Translations under genes and position numbers: made by a program | Notes under the pieces: model-generated | What the model was told of the DNA's origin: nothing | The model's database searches: none | Seen by the model: only the letters and a program-made list of their open reading frames with translations | NCBI RefSeq assembly: GCF_016583795.1 | Contig: NZ_NRRS01000021.1 | Span: 1-54,242 of the forward strand | Source of the DNA: Rhabdochromatium marinum | GTDB taxonomy: Bacteria > Pseudomonadota > Gammaproteobacteria > Chromatiales > Chromatiaceae | Direction: 5' to 3' | DNA length: 54,242 nt | Shown: positions 1 to 7,820 of the stretch, piece after piece | How the letters are laid out: every line of letters begins with the position of its first letter | How positions within the stretch are numbered: position 1 is the stretch's first letter

Positions 1-51
1 ACGCAACCGTTCATCAAGAACCGGTTCAAGAAGCTCAAACCGCCGTTTTAG
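1..51 (+). CDS. possible 3' end of a truncated upstream gene
   Basis: The first 16 codons read as an open frame ending in a basic tail (FKKLKPPF) and a TAG stop. This could be the C-terminus of a rightward gene cut by the window edge, convergent with the transporter gene that follows. There is too little sequence to name a family, and a 16-codon open frame can occur by chance. Confidence 0.25.
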   Translation, partial: TQPFIKNRFKKLKPPF

Positions 52-91
52 TGTGTCGCCATTGACCATGCCATAAGCATAGCAGCAGCCC

Positions 92-1624
92 TCAAAGTGA
101 GACACTTATTTTGTGACAGGCCCTTAGCCTGCGAAGCAAATTCAAACTCAGCGCCAAGAGCGCAATCAGAGTGCCAATGCCAGCGACCAGGGCTGCGGCT
201 TGAGCCGCAGCCTCACCTTTGATCAACAGCAATCCGAGCCCCAGCACGCCAAGCGCCAGGCACCAGAATAGTCGCATACGCCAGGACGAGTCACACCCGC
301 CAGCTGTGGTCAGATTCGCCAGTGCGTAGAGCTGAGCGCCCAGCATGGCTGCCAGCAGTCCGCTGGCGGCGAGCAGGCCCAGGCCAAGTCCCAAGGTTAG
401 CGCAGGGGCACTGAACACCCCGGGCTCAAACAGCGCCCAAGCATCGAGGGCGGTCATAGTGCTGTGGCTATGCATGGAGCTGGAGTCAGCGGCAAGTGCC
501 AGTCGCAGCTGCGCGCCGTCGGCTAGACTGATCCACAGGAAACTCACCAGTGTCGGCACCAGCAGGCCGGCCAATAACAGCTCGCGCAGAGGGCGTCCGC
601 GCGAAATGCGGGCGATAAACAGCCCAACCAGCGGGGCTGACAGCAGACAGCGGATGAACGCCTGTTGCGTCCAATCGCCAGACCAATGGCCGCCATGCCC
701 GGTCAAGAACGGCTGAGTCGCAAAACTCAGGCGGGGCAACGCGCTCAGATACTCCCCAATAGTGGCAATGGTCAGTTTGGCGCCATCGAGTGCCCCGCCA
801 CTGATCCACACCACCACCATCAACCCCAGCAACGCCAGGCTTGCCGCCAGCGCCAGGGGTTTGAGGCCGCGTTGCAGTCCAGCGATAGCCGCCAGGGAGG
901 CCACCAGCACGATTACCAGCAGCACCACCACCTCGGTGGTTTGAGCCAGGGCATAGCCGCTCAGCTGACTGAGCCCGGATGTCAGCCACCCAGCGCCCAG
1001 CGGCATCGCCAGTATGAGCGCAAAAACCGCTCCCAGCAGCAGCGCCAGCTCCGTGGCAGTCCGCACGCCGAGCCGCCAGGTTTGTGGTGCATAAAGGTTC
1101 GAGGTTCCCAGATGGCGGGGCTGAAGCGCCAGCAACCGCGCGCAGACCAGGGCCCAGACCCAGGCATGCAGGCCCCAGTGGAATTGAGCCTGGGCCAGCG
1201 CCGCCAGAGCGGTATCGGGCGACCTATCAGGGTATTGGTATTGCGACAGCTCCGGCCAGGGCGCCACGCCCCCCCAAACAATCAGCTGACTGCCCAGCCC
1301 CGCTGTCAGCAGCATGGCAAACCAGGCCAGACGGCTGAACTCTGGATGGCTGAGGCCGCCAAGCCGCTGGCGCCCGCGTGCACCCAGCGCCACCCACAAC
1401 AGCAGACCCAACAGCAGAGTCGCCACCGGCGTGTTGAGCCAGTACAGACAATGCAGCAATGATGCGGCGATGCGCTGGGCATGCACGGCAGCCTGCGCAT
1501 CGACCAGCCCCCAGGCGATGGTCAGCAGTGGCAAGCCCAGACTGAGGCTGATCAGCGTGCGGATGATGCTGGACTCCGCCGCCTGGTTGGCCACCAGGGC
1601 CGACTGGTGATCGCGAGACTCCAT
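92..1624 (-). CDS. divergent BCCT-family-like transporter (integral membrane)
   Basis: A 510-residue, very hydrophobic protein with about 12 predicted membrane segments. Two stretches recall betaine/carnitine/choline transporters: FHWGLHAWVWALV in the middle, and VGLFIARISRGRPLREL followed by LVPTLVSFLW in the second half. BCCT carriers take up quaternary ammonium compounds or related zwitterions with Na+ or H+. The aromatic substrate box that normally precedes VGLFIARISRGR is missing: here that stretch reads DWTQQAFIRCLLSAP, so the usual substrate and even transport activity are uncertain. Its ATG overlaps the stop of the sulfotransferase gene (TAATG), indicating translational coupling. Family placement rests on motif recall only. 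Another multi-pass transporter family is possible. Confidence 0.6.
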   Translation of the reverse strand: MESRDHQSALVANQAAESSIIRTLISLSLGLPLLTIAWGLVDAQAAVHAQRIAASLLHCLYWLNTPVATLLLGLLLWVALGARGRQRLGGLSHPEFSRLAWFAMLLTAGLGSQLIVWGGVAPWPELSQYQYPDRSPDTALAALAQAQFHWGLHAWVWALVCARLLALQPRHLGTSNLYAPQTWRLGVRTATELALLLGAVFALILAMPLGAGWLTSGLSQLSGYALAQTTEVVVLLVIVLVASLAAIAGLQRGLKPLALAASLALLGLMVVVWISGGALDGAKLTIATIGEYLSALPRLSFATQPFLTGHGGHWSGDWTQQAFIRCLLSAPLVGLFIARISRGRPLRELLLAGLLVPTLVSFLWISLADGAQLRLALAADSSSMHSHSTMTALDAWALFEPGVFSAPALTLGLGLGLLAASGLLAAMLGAQLYALANLTTAGGCDSSWRMRLFWCLALGVLGLGLLLIKGEAAAQAAALVAGIGTLIALLALSLNLLRRLRACHKISVSL

Positions 1625-2346
1625 TATGACTGCAAACCCGAGATGTCAAACAGGGCGCTGGCTTCCGCCGCTGGCTGATGGGGTTGCCGGGGGTCGAACT
1701 GATAGCCAAAGAGTTCAATGTCGCGCGCGAAATGCCGGGCGATCCACTCTGCGGTCTCATCGGTGTAATAGTGGCGGTAATCCGAGTCGCGATCAGCCGC
1801 GCGGCGGTGATGCGGCAAGGCTGGGATGCGCAGGTGCAGATGCTGGCAGATATGGGCAAAATCCTGGTTCAGCTGTTCGTAACGGCCGATAAAATCGACA
1901 CACAGCTGTCCGTGCAAATCAATCAGATAGTCACTTTGGCGTTCGATTGAAGTGTCAATGTGATACTGGTAAGGGCGCTGCGGGTCGAGCTTCCAGCGCA
2001 AAAAGTCGGTGAAAGTGTCATGTCCGCCCAAATAATGTGGACGCTCGCGGCGGATATGGTGATACGAGCTGACCTGCAAATCCCAGGGATTGCGCACAAA
2101 GGCAAACTTAAACAATCCGGCAAAGACTTCGTGCGGGAGTAATTCCTTGGCGGCAATCAGCTTGGCATGACGGGGTAGCTTGACCGCCAGCCGATGCCCG
2201 CTCAGGTGGCTCAGGCGCGCGCACAGGAAGATCGGCCAGTACCAGGGATCGCGCCAGCGCAGCCGGCCCAGAGCCGCGCGCACGCTGGTGCCGCCTGTTT
2301 TGGCGATATGTACAAACAAAAAACCATGTCCGGGCGAAAGCAGCAT
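1624..2346 (-). CDS. sulfotransferase family protein
   Basis: A 240-residue protein of the PAPS-dependent sulfotransferase fold. The N-terminal HIAKTGGTS motif (about residues 13-21) is the 5'-phosphosulfate-binding loop, and RNPWDLQVSSYH in the middle matches the 3'-phosphate-binding RxxxxxxxS segment. Such enzymes move a sulfuryl group from PAPS to carbohydrate, lipid or protein hydroxyls. The arrangement resembles the carbohydrate sulfotransferase (Sulfotransfer_2-like) group, but the acceptor cannot be read from the sequence. There is no signal peptide or membrane anchor. It lies 3 bp downstream of the DUF2189 gene and overlaps the transporter start by one base, so the three genes form one leftward unit. 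Confidence 0.8.
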   Translation of the reverse strand: MLLSPGHGFLFVHIAKTGGTSVRAALGRLRWRDPWYWPIFLCARLSHLSGHRLAVKLPRHAKLIAAKELLPHEVFAGLFKFAFVRNPWDLQVSSYHHIRRERPHYLGGHDTFTDFLRWKLDPQRPYQYHIDTSIERQSDYLIDLHGQLCVDFIGRYEQLNQDFAHICQHLHLRIPALPHHRRAADRDSDYRHYYTDETAEWIARHFARDIELFGYQFDPRQPHQPAAEASALFDISGLQS

Positions 2347-2349
2347 GGG

Positions 2350-3186
2350 CTATTGATCCACCGGAACCAAATCGCGATAGGCGTGCCAGGTGGCATGGCC
2401 GAGCAGCGGCATGGCGATGACCAGTCCGATATAAAGCGTCAGAAACCCCAGGCCAACGCAGGTGACGATAATCACCGCCCAGAATCCCATGGGTAGCCAG
2501 TTGGTTGTCACCGCCTTAACACTGGTGCGAATGGCCGTGAAGCCATCGATTTTCCGATCCACCAGCATGGGCACCGAAATTGCACTGATGGCGTAAGCGA
2601 TACCAGCCAGCACGAAACCCACCAGCACGCTGGCAAAAACAAAGACATTGTTCTCACCCGACAGGAACACCACGCGAAAAAAATTCTCCAACGGCGGGTG
2701 AATGCTGGTGTAAAGCAGCGCGAACAGAAAGAAATTAGCCAGCATCCAGAACTGCATAATAATGATAAGTCCAGCCGTAATAATACTCAGCTGCCCCTGA
2801 TTGCGCCGCCAAGCCTCCAGTGCATGACAAAATTGCAGGGGTTCGTGCTTTTCGACATGCGCGCTGATCTGATACAGTCCCAGCCCAATCACGGGCGCCA
2901 GCAAATAAAACCCCGCCGCCAAAAAGGGCACGATAAAGGTATAGCCCTTGGATACCAATGCCCAGGTCATGAGCACGCTGATCAGCACCAGCACCGCGCC
3001 ATAGGTCAGGCTGTATCGGCGCGCCTGGCGCAAGTCATCCCAGCCTTTTGCCAGCCATTCCCACGGCTGAGCCAGGGTAATACGGTTCACGCGAATGCCA
3101 TCATCGACGGCCTTTGCAGCGGAAGTGGTAACGGCTTGATCCAGATCCATAGCCTGATCCGGATTCATTATAGAGCTTGGCATCAT
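2350..3186 (-). CDS. DUF2189-type integral membrane protein
   Basis: A 278-residue protein with a short acidic N-terminus and about six membrane helices starting near residue 60. The features match the DUF2189 family: the pre-membrane signature VNRITLAQPWEWLAKGWDDL, a central GLYQISAHVE, and the C-terminal GHATWHAYRDLVP. The family has no established function. A GAGGAATTC Shine-Dalgarno region lies just before two consecutive ATG codons, either of which could be the start. It is the first gene of the leftward unit with the sulfotransferase and BCCT-like genes, and is divergent from the ATP-grasp gene. Confidence 0.75.
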   Translation of the reverse strand: MMPSSIMNPDQAMDLDQAVTTSAAKAVDDGIRVNRITLAQPWEWLAKGWDDLRQARRYSLTYGAVLVLISVLMTWALVSKGYTFIVPFLAAGFYLLAPVIGLGLYQISAHVEKHEPLQFCHALEAWRRNQGQLSIITAGLIIIMQFWMLANFFLFALLYTSIHPPLENFFRVVFLSGENNVFVFASVLVGFVLAGIAYAISAISVPMLVDRKIDGFTAIRTSVKAVTTNWLPMGFWAVIIVTCVGLGFLTLYIGLVIAMPLLGHATWHAYRDLVPVDQ

Positions 3187-3510
3187 GAATTCCTCAAGCA
3201 GGGAGGGGCTGGGGTCCTGAGCAATCGCGTCAGGTGCGGTCAGGCTGAGCGGTGCTGTGCCACCACAATCAGACCTTCACTGAATAATTGAGAAAGCCGG
3301 TCAAAATTACAAGGGGGACCGCAGATGCGCCGCCATGGTGCGCCGCTGGCTGCGGTTCGCACCATTTGAGCCACATCACCAACACCGCTGTAGCCAACCC
3401 AGCGTGAGCAGCAGCGCTTCCATGGCCCACTCAGATGGACGGCATGATTTATGCTTATACTTACAGGTTGGGTGTTGCCAATGCGATTGCGATTAAGCGG
3501 AGCGCAGATC
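3187..3510. promoter_or_regulatory. divergent intergenic region with a candidate -10 for the ATP-grasp gene
   Basis: A 324-bp gene-free stretch between two divergent units, so promoters for both should lie here. On the plus strand TATACT at 3456-3461 is a plausible -10, with TG three to four bases upstream, but I find no good -35. If real, it supports translation starting at 3511 rather than at the in-frame ATG at 3451. No tRNA, repeat or riboswitch-like structure was recognised. Confidence 0.35.
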
Positions 3511-4593
3511 ATGAAGAGCCGGGTTCTTTACCACGACATCATGCATTGCACAGCTGACGGGGTGCTGGGTAATCATTTGTATTCGGGACGCGCGGTTGGC
3601 ATCAGCGAGCCCGAGGATGTCTTAATGCTGCACCCGCAACTGCGCGCGGACTGGGACGCGCTCTGCGCCCATTATCAGCGCATTGGGCTGCGCCACAGCC
3701 AACAGGTTATCTGGGATATTGACCGCACCCGGCTACGGGATTTGACCGAGCATCGGCTGTCGGTATTCTTTTTTGGCTCCGCCGAGCATCAGGTCCGCCC
3801 GGATCCGTCCTGGTATGAGACTGTCGCGACCATCAACTGCAAAAACGCCTTCATGACCCATGCCCAGCGGCTCGGCGTCCCAGTCCCCGTCACCCGATGC
3901 TTTGCCCAGGTGAGCGCCATCCAGGAGGATGACATCGCGGCCACCGAGTTTCCCTGTTATCTGAAAGCCGCCATTTCTGTCTCCGGTGTTGGTATTTTCC
4001 GCTGCACCAACGCCGCCGAGCTGCGTGAGGCCTGCCGCCAGTTCGCACCGGACCTGGCCGTGCAAATTCAGCAGGAAGTCCGCGCCACGACCTTTCTGAA
4101 CCTGCAATACAGCTGCGAAGAGGGCGCCGTCAGACGATTGGCAGCCACCGAGCAGGTGCTCGATGGCTATGTGCACCAGGGCAACCGCCATCCGGCCTCG
4201 CAGGCACCCTGGGAATTGGTCGATCCCTTGGCTAACTGGCTGGGCGAGCGCGGCATACGCGGCCTGTTTGCATTCGATCTGGCGGTGCTGGAGGCAGCGG
4301 AGGGCACTGAGTATCTGGCCATTGAATGCAACCCGCGCTATAACGGTGCCTCCTACCCGACCCTGATTGCGGACAAACTCGGCATTCGCGAATGGCTTGC
4401 ACTGGCCTTTGGCACCCGCCATCGGCGACTAGCCGATCTGGACCTGAGTGGGCTAGAGTATGATCCAACAACAGGTACCGGGGTGGTTCTGGTCAACTGG
4501 GGACCCATCCAGGTGGGCAAATACCTGGCCCTGCTGGCCGGTGATCGCACGCAGCAAGAGGCACTGGCTGCCGAGCTGACCACCCGCTGTTAA
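3511..4593 (+). CDS. ATP-grasp domain protein (putative amide/peptide ligase)
   Basis: A 360-residue protein with an ATP-grasp layout: a pre-domain, a lysine-bearing strand (CYLKAAISVSGVGIF), and the metal-binding end of the fold with an ECNPRYNGASYP motif corresponding to the ExN-R signature of the family. ATP-grasp enzymes activate a carboxylate as an acylphosphate and join it to an amine or thiol. The substrates here are unknown. I chose the ATG at 3511 because GCGGAG sits 8 bp upstream; an in-frame ATG at 3451 would extend it by 20 residues but has no ribosome-binding site. It precedes an isoaspartyl peptidase gene on the same strand, 70 bp downstream, suggesting a shared isopeptide or amide substrate (inference). 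Confidence 0.75.
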   Translation: MKSRVLYHDIMHCTADGVLGNHLYSGRAVGISEPEDVLMLHPQLRADWDALCAHYQRIGLRHSQQVIWDIDRTRLRDLTEHRLSVFFFGSAEHQVRPDPSWYETVATINCKNAFMTHAQRLGVPVPVTRCFAQVSAIQEDDIAATEFPCYLKAAISVSGVGIFRCTNAAELREACRQFAPDLAVQIQQEVRATTFLNLQYSCEEGAVRRLAATEQVLDGYVHQGNRHPASQAPWELVDPLANWLGERGIRGLFAFDLAVLEAAEGTEYLAIECNPRYNGASYPTLIADKLGIREWLALAFGTRHRRLADLDLSGLEYDPTTGTGVVLVNWGPIQVGKYLALLAGDRTQQEALAAELTTRC

Positions 4594-4663
4594 TAGCCTG
4601 CAATCCATCTCCGGCGGCCGCCGTGATCTGGCCGTCGGCCACTGACCGCGACAGCCTTGCACC

Positions 4664-5590
4664 ATGACTTCCAGCTATTCCTTAATGATCCACGGCGGCG
4701 CTGGCGCGCTTGACAATGTGCGCGATCAGGCCATCGCTGTGCGCTATCTTGAAAGTATCCGCCTAGTACTGGAATTCGGTCGCGAGATCCTCGCGCGCGG
4801 CGGCACAGCCGTGGAAGCGGTGGAAAGCTGCGCCTCGGAACTCGAAGATAATCCGCTGTTTAACGCCGGCTGTGGCTCAGTGCTCAATGAGGACGGCCAG
4901 GTGGAAATGGACGCTGGTATCATGGATGGTCGCGATCTGGCCGCCGGTGCCGTCGCCGGCGTCAGTGGCATCGCCAATCCGGTTCAACTGGCGCGCCTAA
5001 TCATGGACGGCAGCGAACACGTCCTGCTCTGTGGCGAGGGCGCACGACGCTATGCGGAATATTGCGGCGTTCCCATCACACCCGATGATTACTTCCGCAC
5101 CCCCGAACGGATCGCTCAGCTCGAGCAGGCCAAAGTGCACCGGGCTATCATGCTCGATCATGATGAGTCCGGCGAGGCACAGAAATATGGCACCATCGGC
5201 GCAGTGGCGCGCGATCTCAATGGCAATCTGGCCGCCGCAACCTCAACCGGCGGCATTGTCAACAAGCGCCTTGGACGCATCGGTGACTCCTGCATCATCG
5301 GCGCCGGTGTCTATGCCGACAACGCCAGCGGCGCCATCTCCACCACCGGCTATGGTGAGGATTTTATCCGCACAGCGCTTGCAAAAATGGCGGGCGATCT
5401 GATCGAATACCGTGGCTTGGATGCCAATGGCGCGGTTGAATTCGCGCTCAAGCATTTTCGCCGTAAGATCGGCGGTCGCGGCGGACTGATTTGCATTGAT
5501 CATCAGGGCCAGTGCGCCAGCGCCATGACCACCAAGAAAATGATCCACGGCTGGATCGAGCACGGCGGCGCCAGTCACTGCCAGTTTTGA
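4664..5590 (+). CDS. iaaA: isoaspartyl peptidase / plant-type L-asparaginase
   Basis: A 308-residue Ntn-hydrolase. The N-terminus SLMIHGGAGA is the family signature. The autoprocessing site lies at Gly176-Thr177 (KYGTIGAVA), where cleavage frees Thr177 as the nucleophile of the beta subunit. The substrate-binding TSTGGI follows about 15 residues later. The precursor would give an alpha chain of about 176 and a beta chain of about 132 residues, normal for the family. These enzymes hydrolyse beta-aspartyl (isoaspartyl) dipeptides and, more weakly, asparagine, in the cytoplasm. No clear Shine-Dalgarno precedes the ATG. It is flanked by an ATP-grasp ligase upstream and a BON-LysM gene downstream, with no obvious terminator between. 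Confidence 0.93.
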   Translation: MTSSYSLMIHGGAGALDNVRDQAIAVRYLESIRLVLEFGREILARGGTAVEAVESCASELEDNPLFNAGCGSVLNEDGQVEMDAGIMDGRDLAAGAVAGVSGIANPVQLARLIMDGSEHVLLCGEGARRYAEYCGVPITPDDYFRTPERIAQLEQAKVHRAIMLDHDESGEAQKYGTIGAVARDLNGNLAAATSTGGIVNKRLGRIGDSCIIGAGVYADNASGAISTTGYGEDFIRTALAKMAGDLIEYRGLDANGAVEFALKHFRRKIGGRGGLICIDHQGQCASAMTTKKMIHGWIEHGGASHCQF

Positions 5591-5628
5591 AGCGCCGCAC
5601 TCACTCACACACCAACGGAGGAACAGGC

Positions 5629-6066
5629 GTGGAATTATTCGGATTTGCAAAAGATGTCGGGCGGCGGATATTCGGCAAGGAGTCCGAAGCGGATCAAAAA
5701 ATCCGTGAAATGTTAGAAGCCGATAATCCGGGCATTCAAGACCTGGATGTCAAGGTGAAAGACGGCACTGTAGCGATTTCCGGTCGCGCCGAGGAGGCAG
5801 CGGCACTAGAAAAGGCCGTGCTGATGGCCGGCAATGTCCAGGGAATTGCCGAGGTTGACGCGAGCGCCGTAGCGGCGCCCGCAGCCGTGGAAGAAGTCGA
5901 TTACTATCTGATCGAAGCAGGCGATACCCTGTCGAAAATTGCCCAGCAATTTTATGACGATGCCACTGCCTACCCGCACATCTTCGCAGCCAATCGCGAG
6001 GTCATTAAAGACCCGGATCTGATCTTTGTCGGACAGAAAATACGCATCCCACGCCAGCCGGCCTGA
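5629..6066 (+). CDS. kbp: BON-LysM protein, Kbp (YgaU)-like
   Basis: A 145-residue protein starting at GTG (5629), preceded by GGAGGAA about 6 bp upstream. Residues about 20-75 form a BON domain (DLDVKVKDGTVAISGRA), and residues about 93-142 a LysM domain (YYLIEAGDTLSKIAQQFY ending VGQKIRIPRQ). Length, domain order and the N-terminal MELFGFAKDVG match E. coli Kbp (149 residues), a cytoplasmic potassium-binding protein. There is no signal peptide, which argues against a cell-wall role despite the LysM domain. It is convergent with the polyphosphate phosphotransferase gene, with 38 bp between stops. An earlier in-frame start would overlap the asparaginase gene and has no ribosome-binding site. 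Confidence 0.88.
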   Translation: MELFGFAKDVGRRIFGKESEADQKIREMLEADNPGIQDLDVKVKDGTVAISGRAEEAAALEKAVLMAGNVQGIAEVDASAVAAPAAVEEVDYYLIEAGDTLSKIAQQFYDDATAYPHIFAANREVIKDPDLIFVGQKIRIPRQPA

Positions 6067-6104
6067 CGCACCGGCTAGCCTGAGTTCAGCGCCCGCCCCT
6101 CCCG

Positions 6105-7673
6105 CTACGAATCCGCCCCAGCCTCTGCGGTGATTTCAACCTGATCGCCGCAGCGGGTGACGGAACCGGCGACTTTGGGGGCATTCTCTTTCAAGGCATC
6201 GTGCAACCGATCACAGAGCGTCGAGAGCACCTTAATGCGCGCAAAGGGCTTGTCGTCACCCTCCACCAGGGTCCAGGGAGCGTACTCCGTGCTGGTACGC
6301 GCCACCATCTCATTGACAGCGGCCTTATACTGCGGCGCTTTGTCGCGGTTGCGCCAGTCCTCATCGGTGATCTTGTATTGCTTATAGGGCGTATTTTCGC
6401 GATCACGGAAACGCGCCAGTTGCTCGTCATCGCTGACCTGGAGCCAGAATTTCAGCAGAATGGCCCCATGTTCGACCAACTGCTCCTCGAAGTCGTTGAT
6501 TTCGCTGTAGGCACGGCGCCATTCCGATTCGGTCGCGAATTCCTCGACGCGCTCGACCAGCACCCGACCATACCAGGAACGGTCGTAAATGATCATGGAG
6601 CCCTCACGCGGAATGTGGCGCCAGAAACGCCACAAATAATGGTGGGCTTTTTCCTCGTCCGTAGGGGCTGCGACTGGAATGGCGCGATACAGGCGCGCGT
6701 CCACCGCGCTGGTAATGCGACGGATGGCACCACCCTTGCCGCCAGCATCCATGCCCTCGAATACCAACACCGTGGTGCGTTTTTTCTTATAAGCCTTCCA
6801 GGTTAGTTCGTTGATCTCGTTCTGCAAACGCTTCAATTCGGATTTATACAGATCGCGTTCCAGTTTTTGTGTCAAGTCCAGCTGATCGAGCAGGGTAATT
6901 TGCGCCGGGGCGCTGTCGGGCAGGTCAAGCGGGTCGGCCGTTGGTGGCGGCTCAGTCGGCAGCGGTTGACGAATACGCGTGCGAATGGCCTGTAACAGGG
7001 TCTTACCCACGGTCAGATCGCGATAGCGGCTGTCGGTCGCCTCGACCAGATACCAGGGCGCAATGCCGCGGTCGGTTTGGCGAATCAGACGCTCGGCAAC
7101 ATGCTCGAAGAGCTGATACTGCTCGGAGAACTTGGACTTTTCCGGCAACATCTTCCAGCGACTGCGATCATCGCGCGACAAATCCTTCAGCCGCCGCTTT
7201 TGATCCTTTTCGCTCAAATGAAACCAGAATTTGACAATCAGGGCGCCGTCCTGAGTCAGCATGCGCTCGAAGTCCTCAATGCGACTCAGTTCGGCATCCA
7301 GCGCAGCATCGTTGCACAAGCCCTGAAAGCGATGCTCAATCGGCGCCAGATACCAGCCACCAAACAACACGGCAATCTCGCCGCGCGGCGGCAAACTGCG
7401 CCAAAAGCGCCAGTATCTGGGGCGTTCACGCTCCTCGTCGCTCAAATCCCAATAAGCAAAGGTTTGCAGGCCACGCGTGTCCAGCCATTCGTTCAGCCGG
7501 TTGACCACTTCGCCCTTACCGGCCGCCTCCACCCCGGCCACAATGACAATCACCGGAATCTGGGTTTCGCGCAACTGCCGCTGCACCTCCAACAGCTGAG
7601 TGCGCAACTCATCGCGTTGCTCCTTGAACTCTTGCTTGCTGACCGCACGGCCGACTTTGGTGGCTTCGAACAT
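6105..7673 (-). CDS. pap: polyphosphate:AMP phosphotransferase (double PPK2 domain)
   Basis: A 522-residue cytoplasmic enzyme with two tandem PPK2 domains. The first has a Walker A-like loop GVEAAGKG (residues 47-54). The second has GMDAGGKG (about 306-313), followed by DRSWYGRVLVERVE, the PPK2 lid/Walker B region. Two-domain (class II) PPK2 proteins transfer phosphate from polyphosphate to AMP, making ADP. In characterised members the C-terminal domain carries the activity, consistent with its fuller motif set here. Expected length is about 500 residues. A GGAGC sequence precedes the ATG. It is monocistronic: convergent with kbp on one side and followed upstream by a 147-bp gap. Confidence 0.93.
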   Translation of the reverse strand: MFEATKVGRAVSKQEFKEQRDELRTQLLEVQRQLRETQIPVIVIVAGVEAAGKGEVVNRLNEWLDTRGLQTFAYWDLSDEERERPRYWRFWRSLPPRGEIAVLFGGWYLAPIEHRFQGLCNDAALDAELSRIEDFERMLTQDGALIVKFWFHLSEKDQKRRLKDLSRDDRSRWKMLPEKSKFSEQYQLFEHVAERLIRQTDRGIAPWYLVEATDSRYRDLTVGKTLLQAIRTRIRQPLPTEPPPTADPLDLPDSAPAQITLLDQLDLTQKLERDLYKSELKRLQNEINELTWKAYKKKRTTVLVFEGMDAGGKGGAIRRITSAVDARLYRAIPVAAPTDEEKAHHYLWRFWRHIPREGSMIIYDRSWYGRVLVERVEEFATESEWRRAYSEINDFEEQLVEHGAILLKFWLQVSDDEQLARFRDRENTPYKQYKITDEDWRNRDKAPQYKAAVNEMVARTSTEYAPWTLVEGDDKPFARIKVLSTLCDRLHDALKENAPKVAGSVTRCGDQVEITAEAGADS

Positions 7674-7820
7674 ACTGATTTTGCTCCGCTGCGAAACTGG
7701 GTCCTCACTGGATCAGAAGACCGGGCCGAAAGACTGAATTTCAAAACGCGCTAAACGCCAGTCAGTCTAACCGATGCCGGCCTCACAGGTCTGCGCCAAG
7801 GCCGCACCGGCCTGAACCCA

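Noticed and set aside
3240-3512. A 90-codon leftward open frame in the divergent region before the ATP-grasp gene.
   Set aside because: No ribosome-binding site, mixed Cys/Arg/Trp content, and it overlaps the expected promoters.
7674-7820. Possible small RNA or promoter in the gap between pap and the glycosidase gene.
   Set aside because: Only a ribosome-binding site for pap is visible; no hairpin with a T tract or promoter pair that I could defend.
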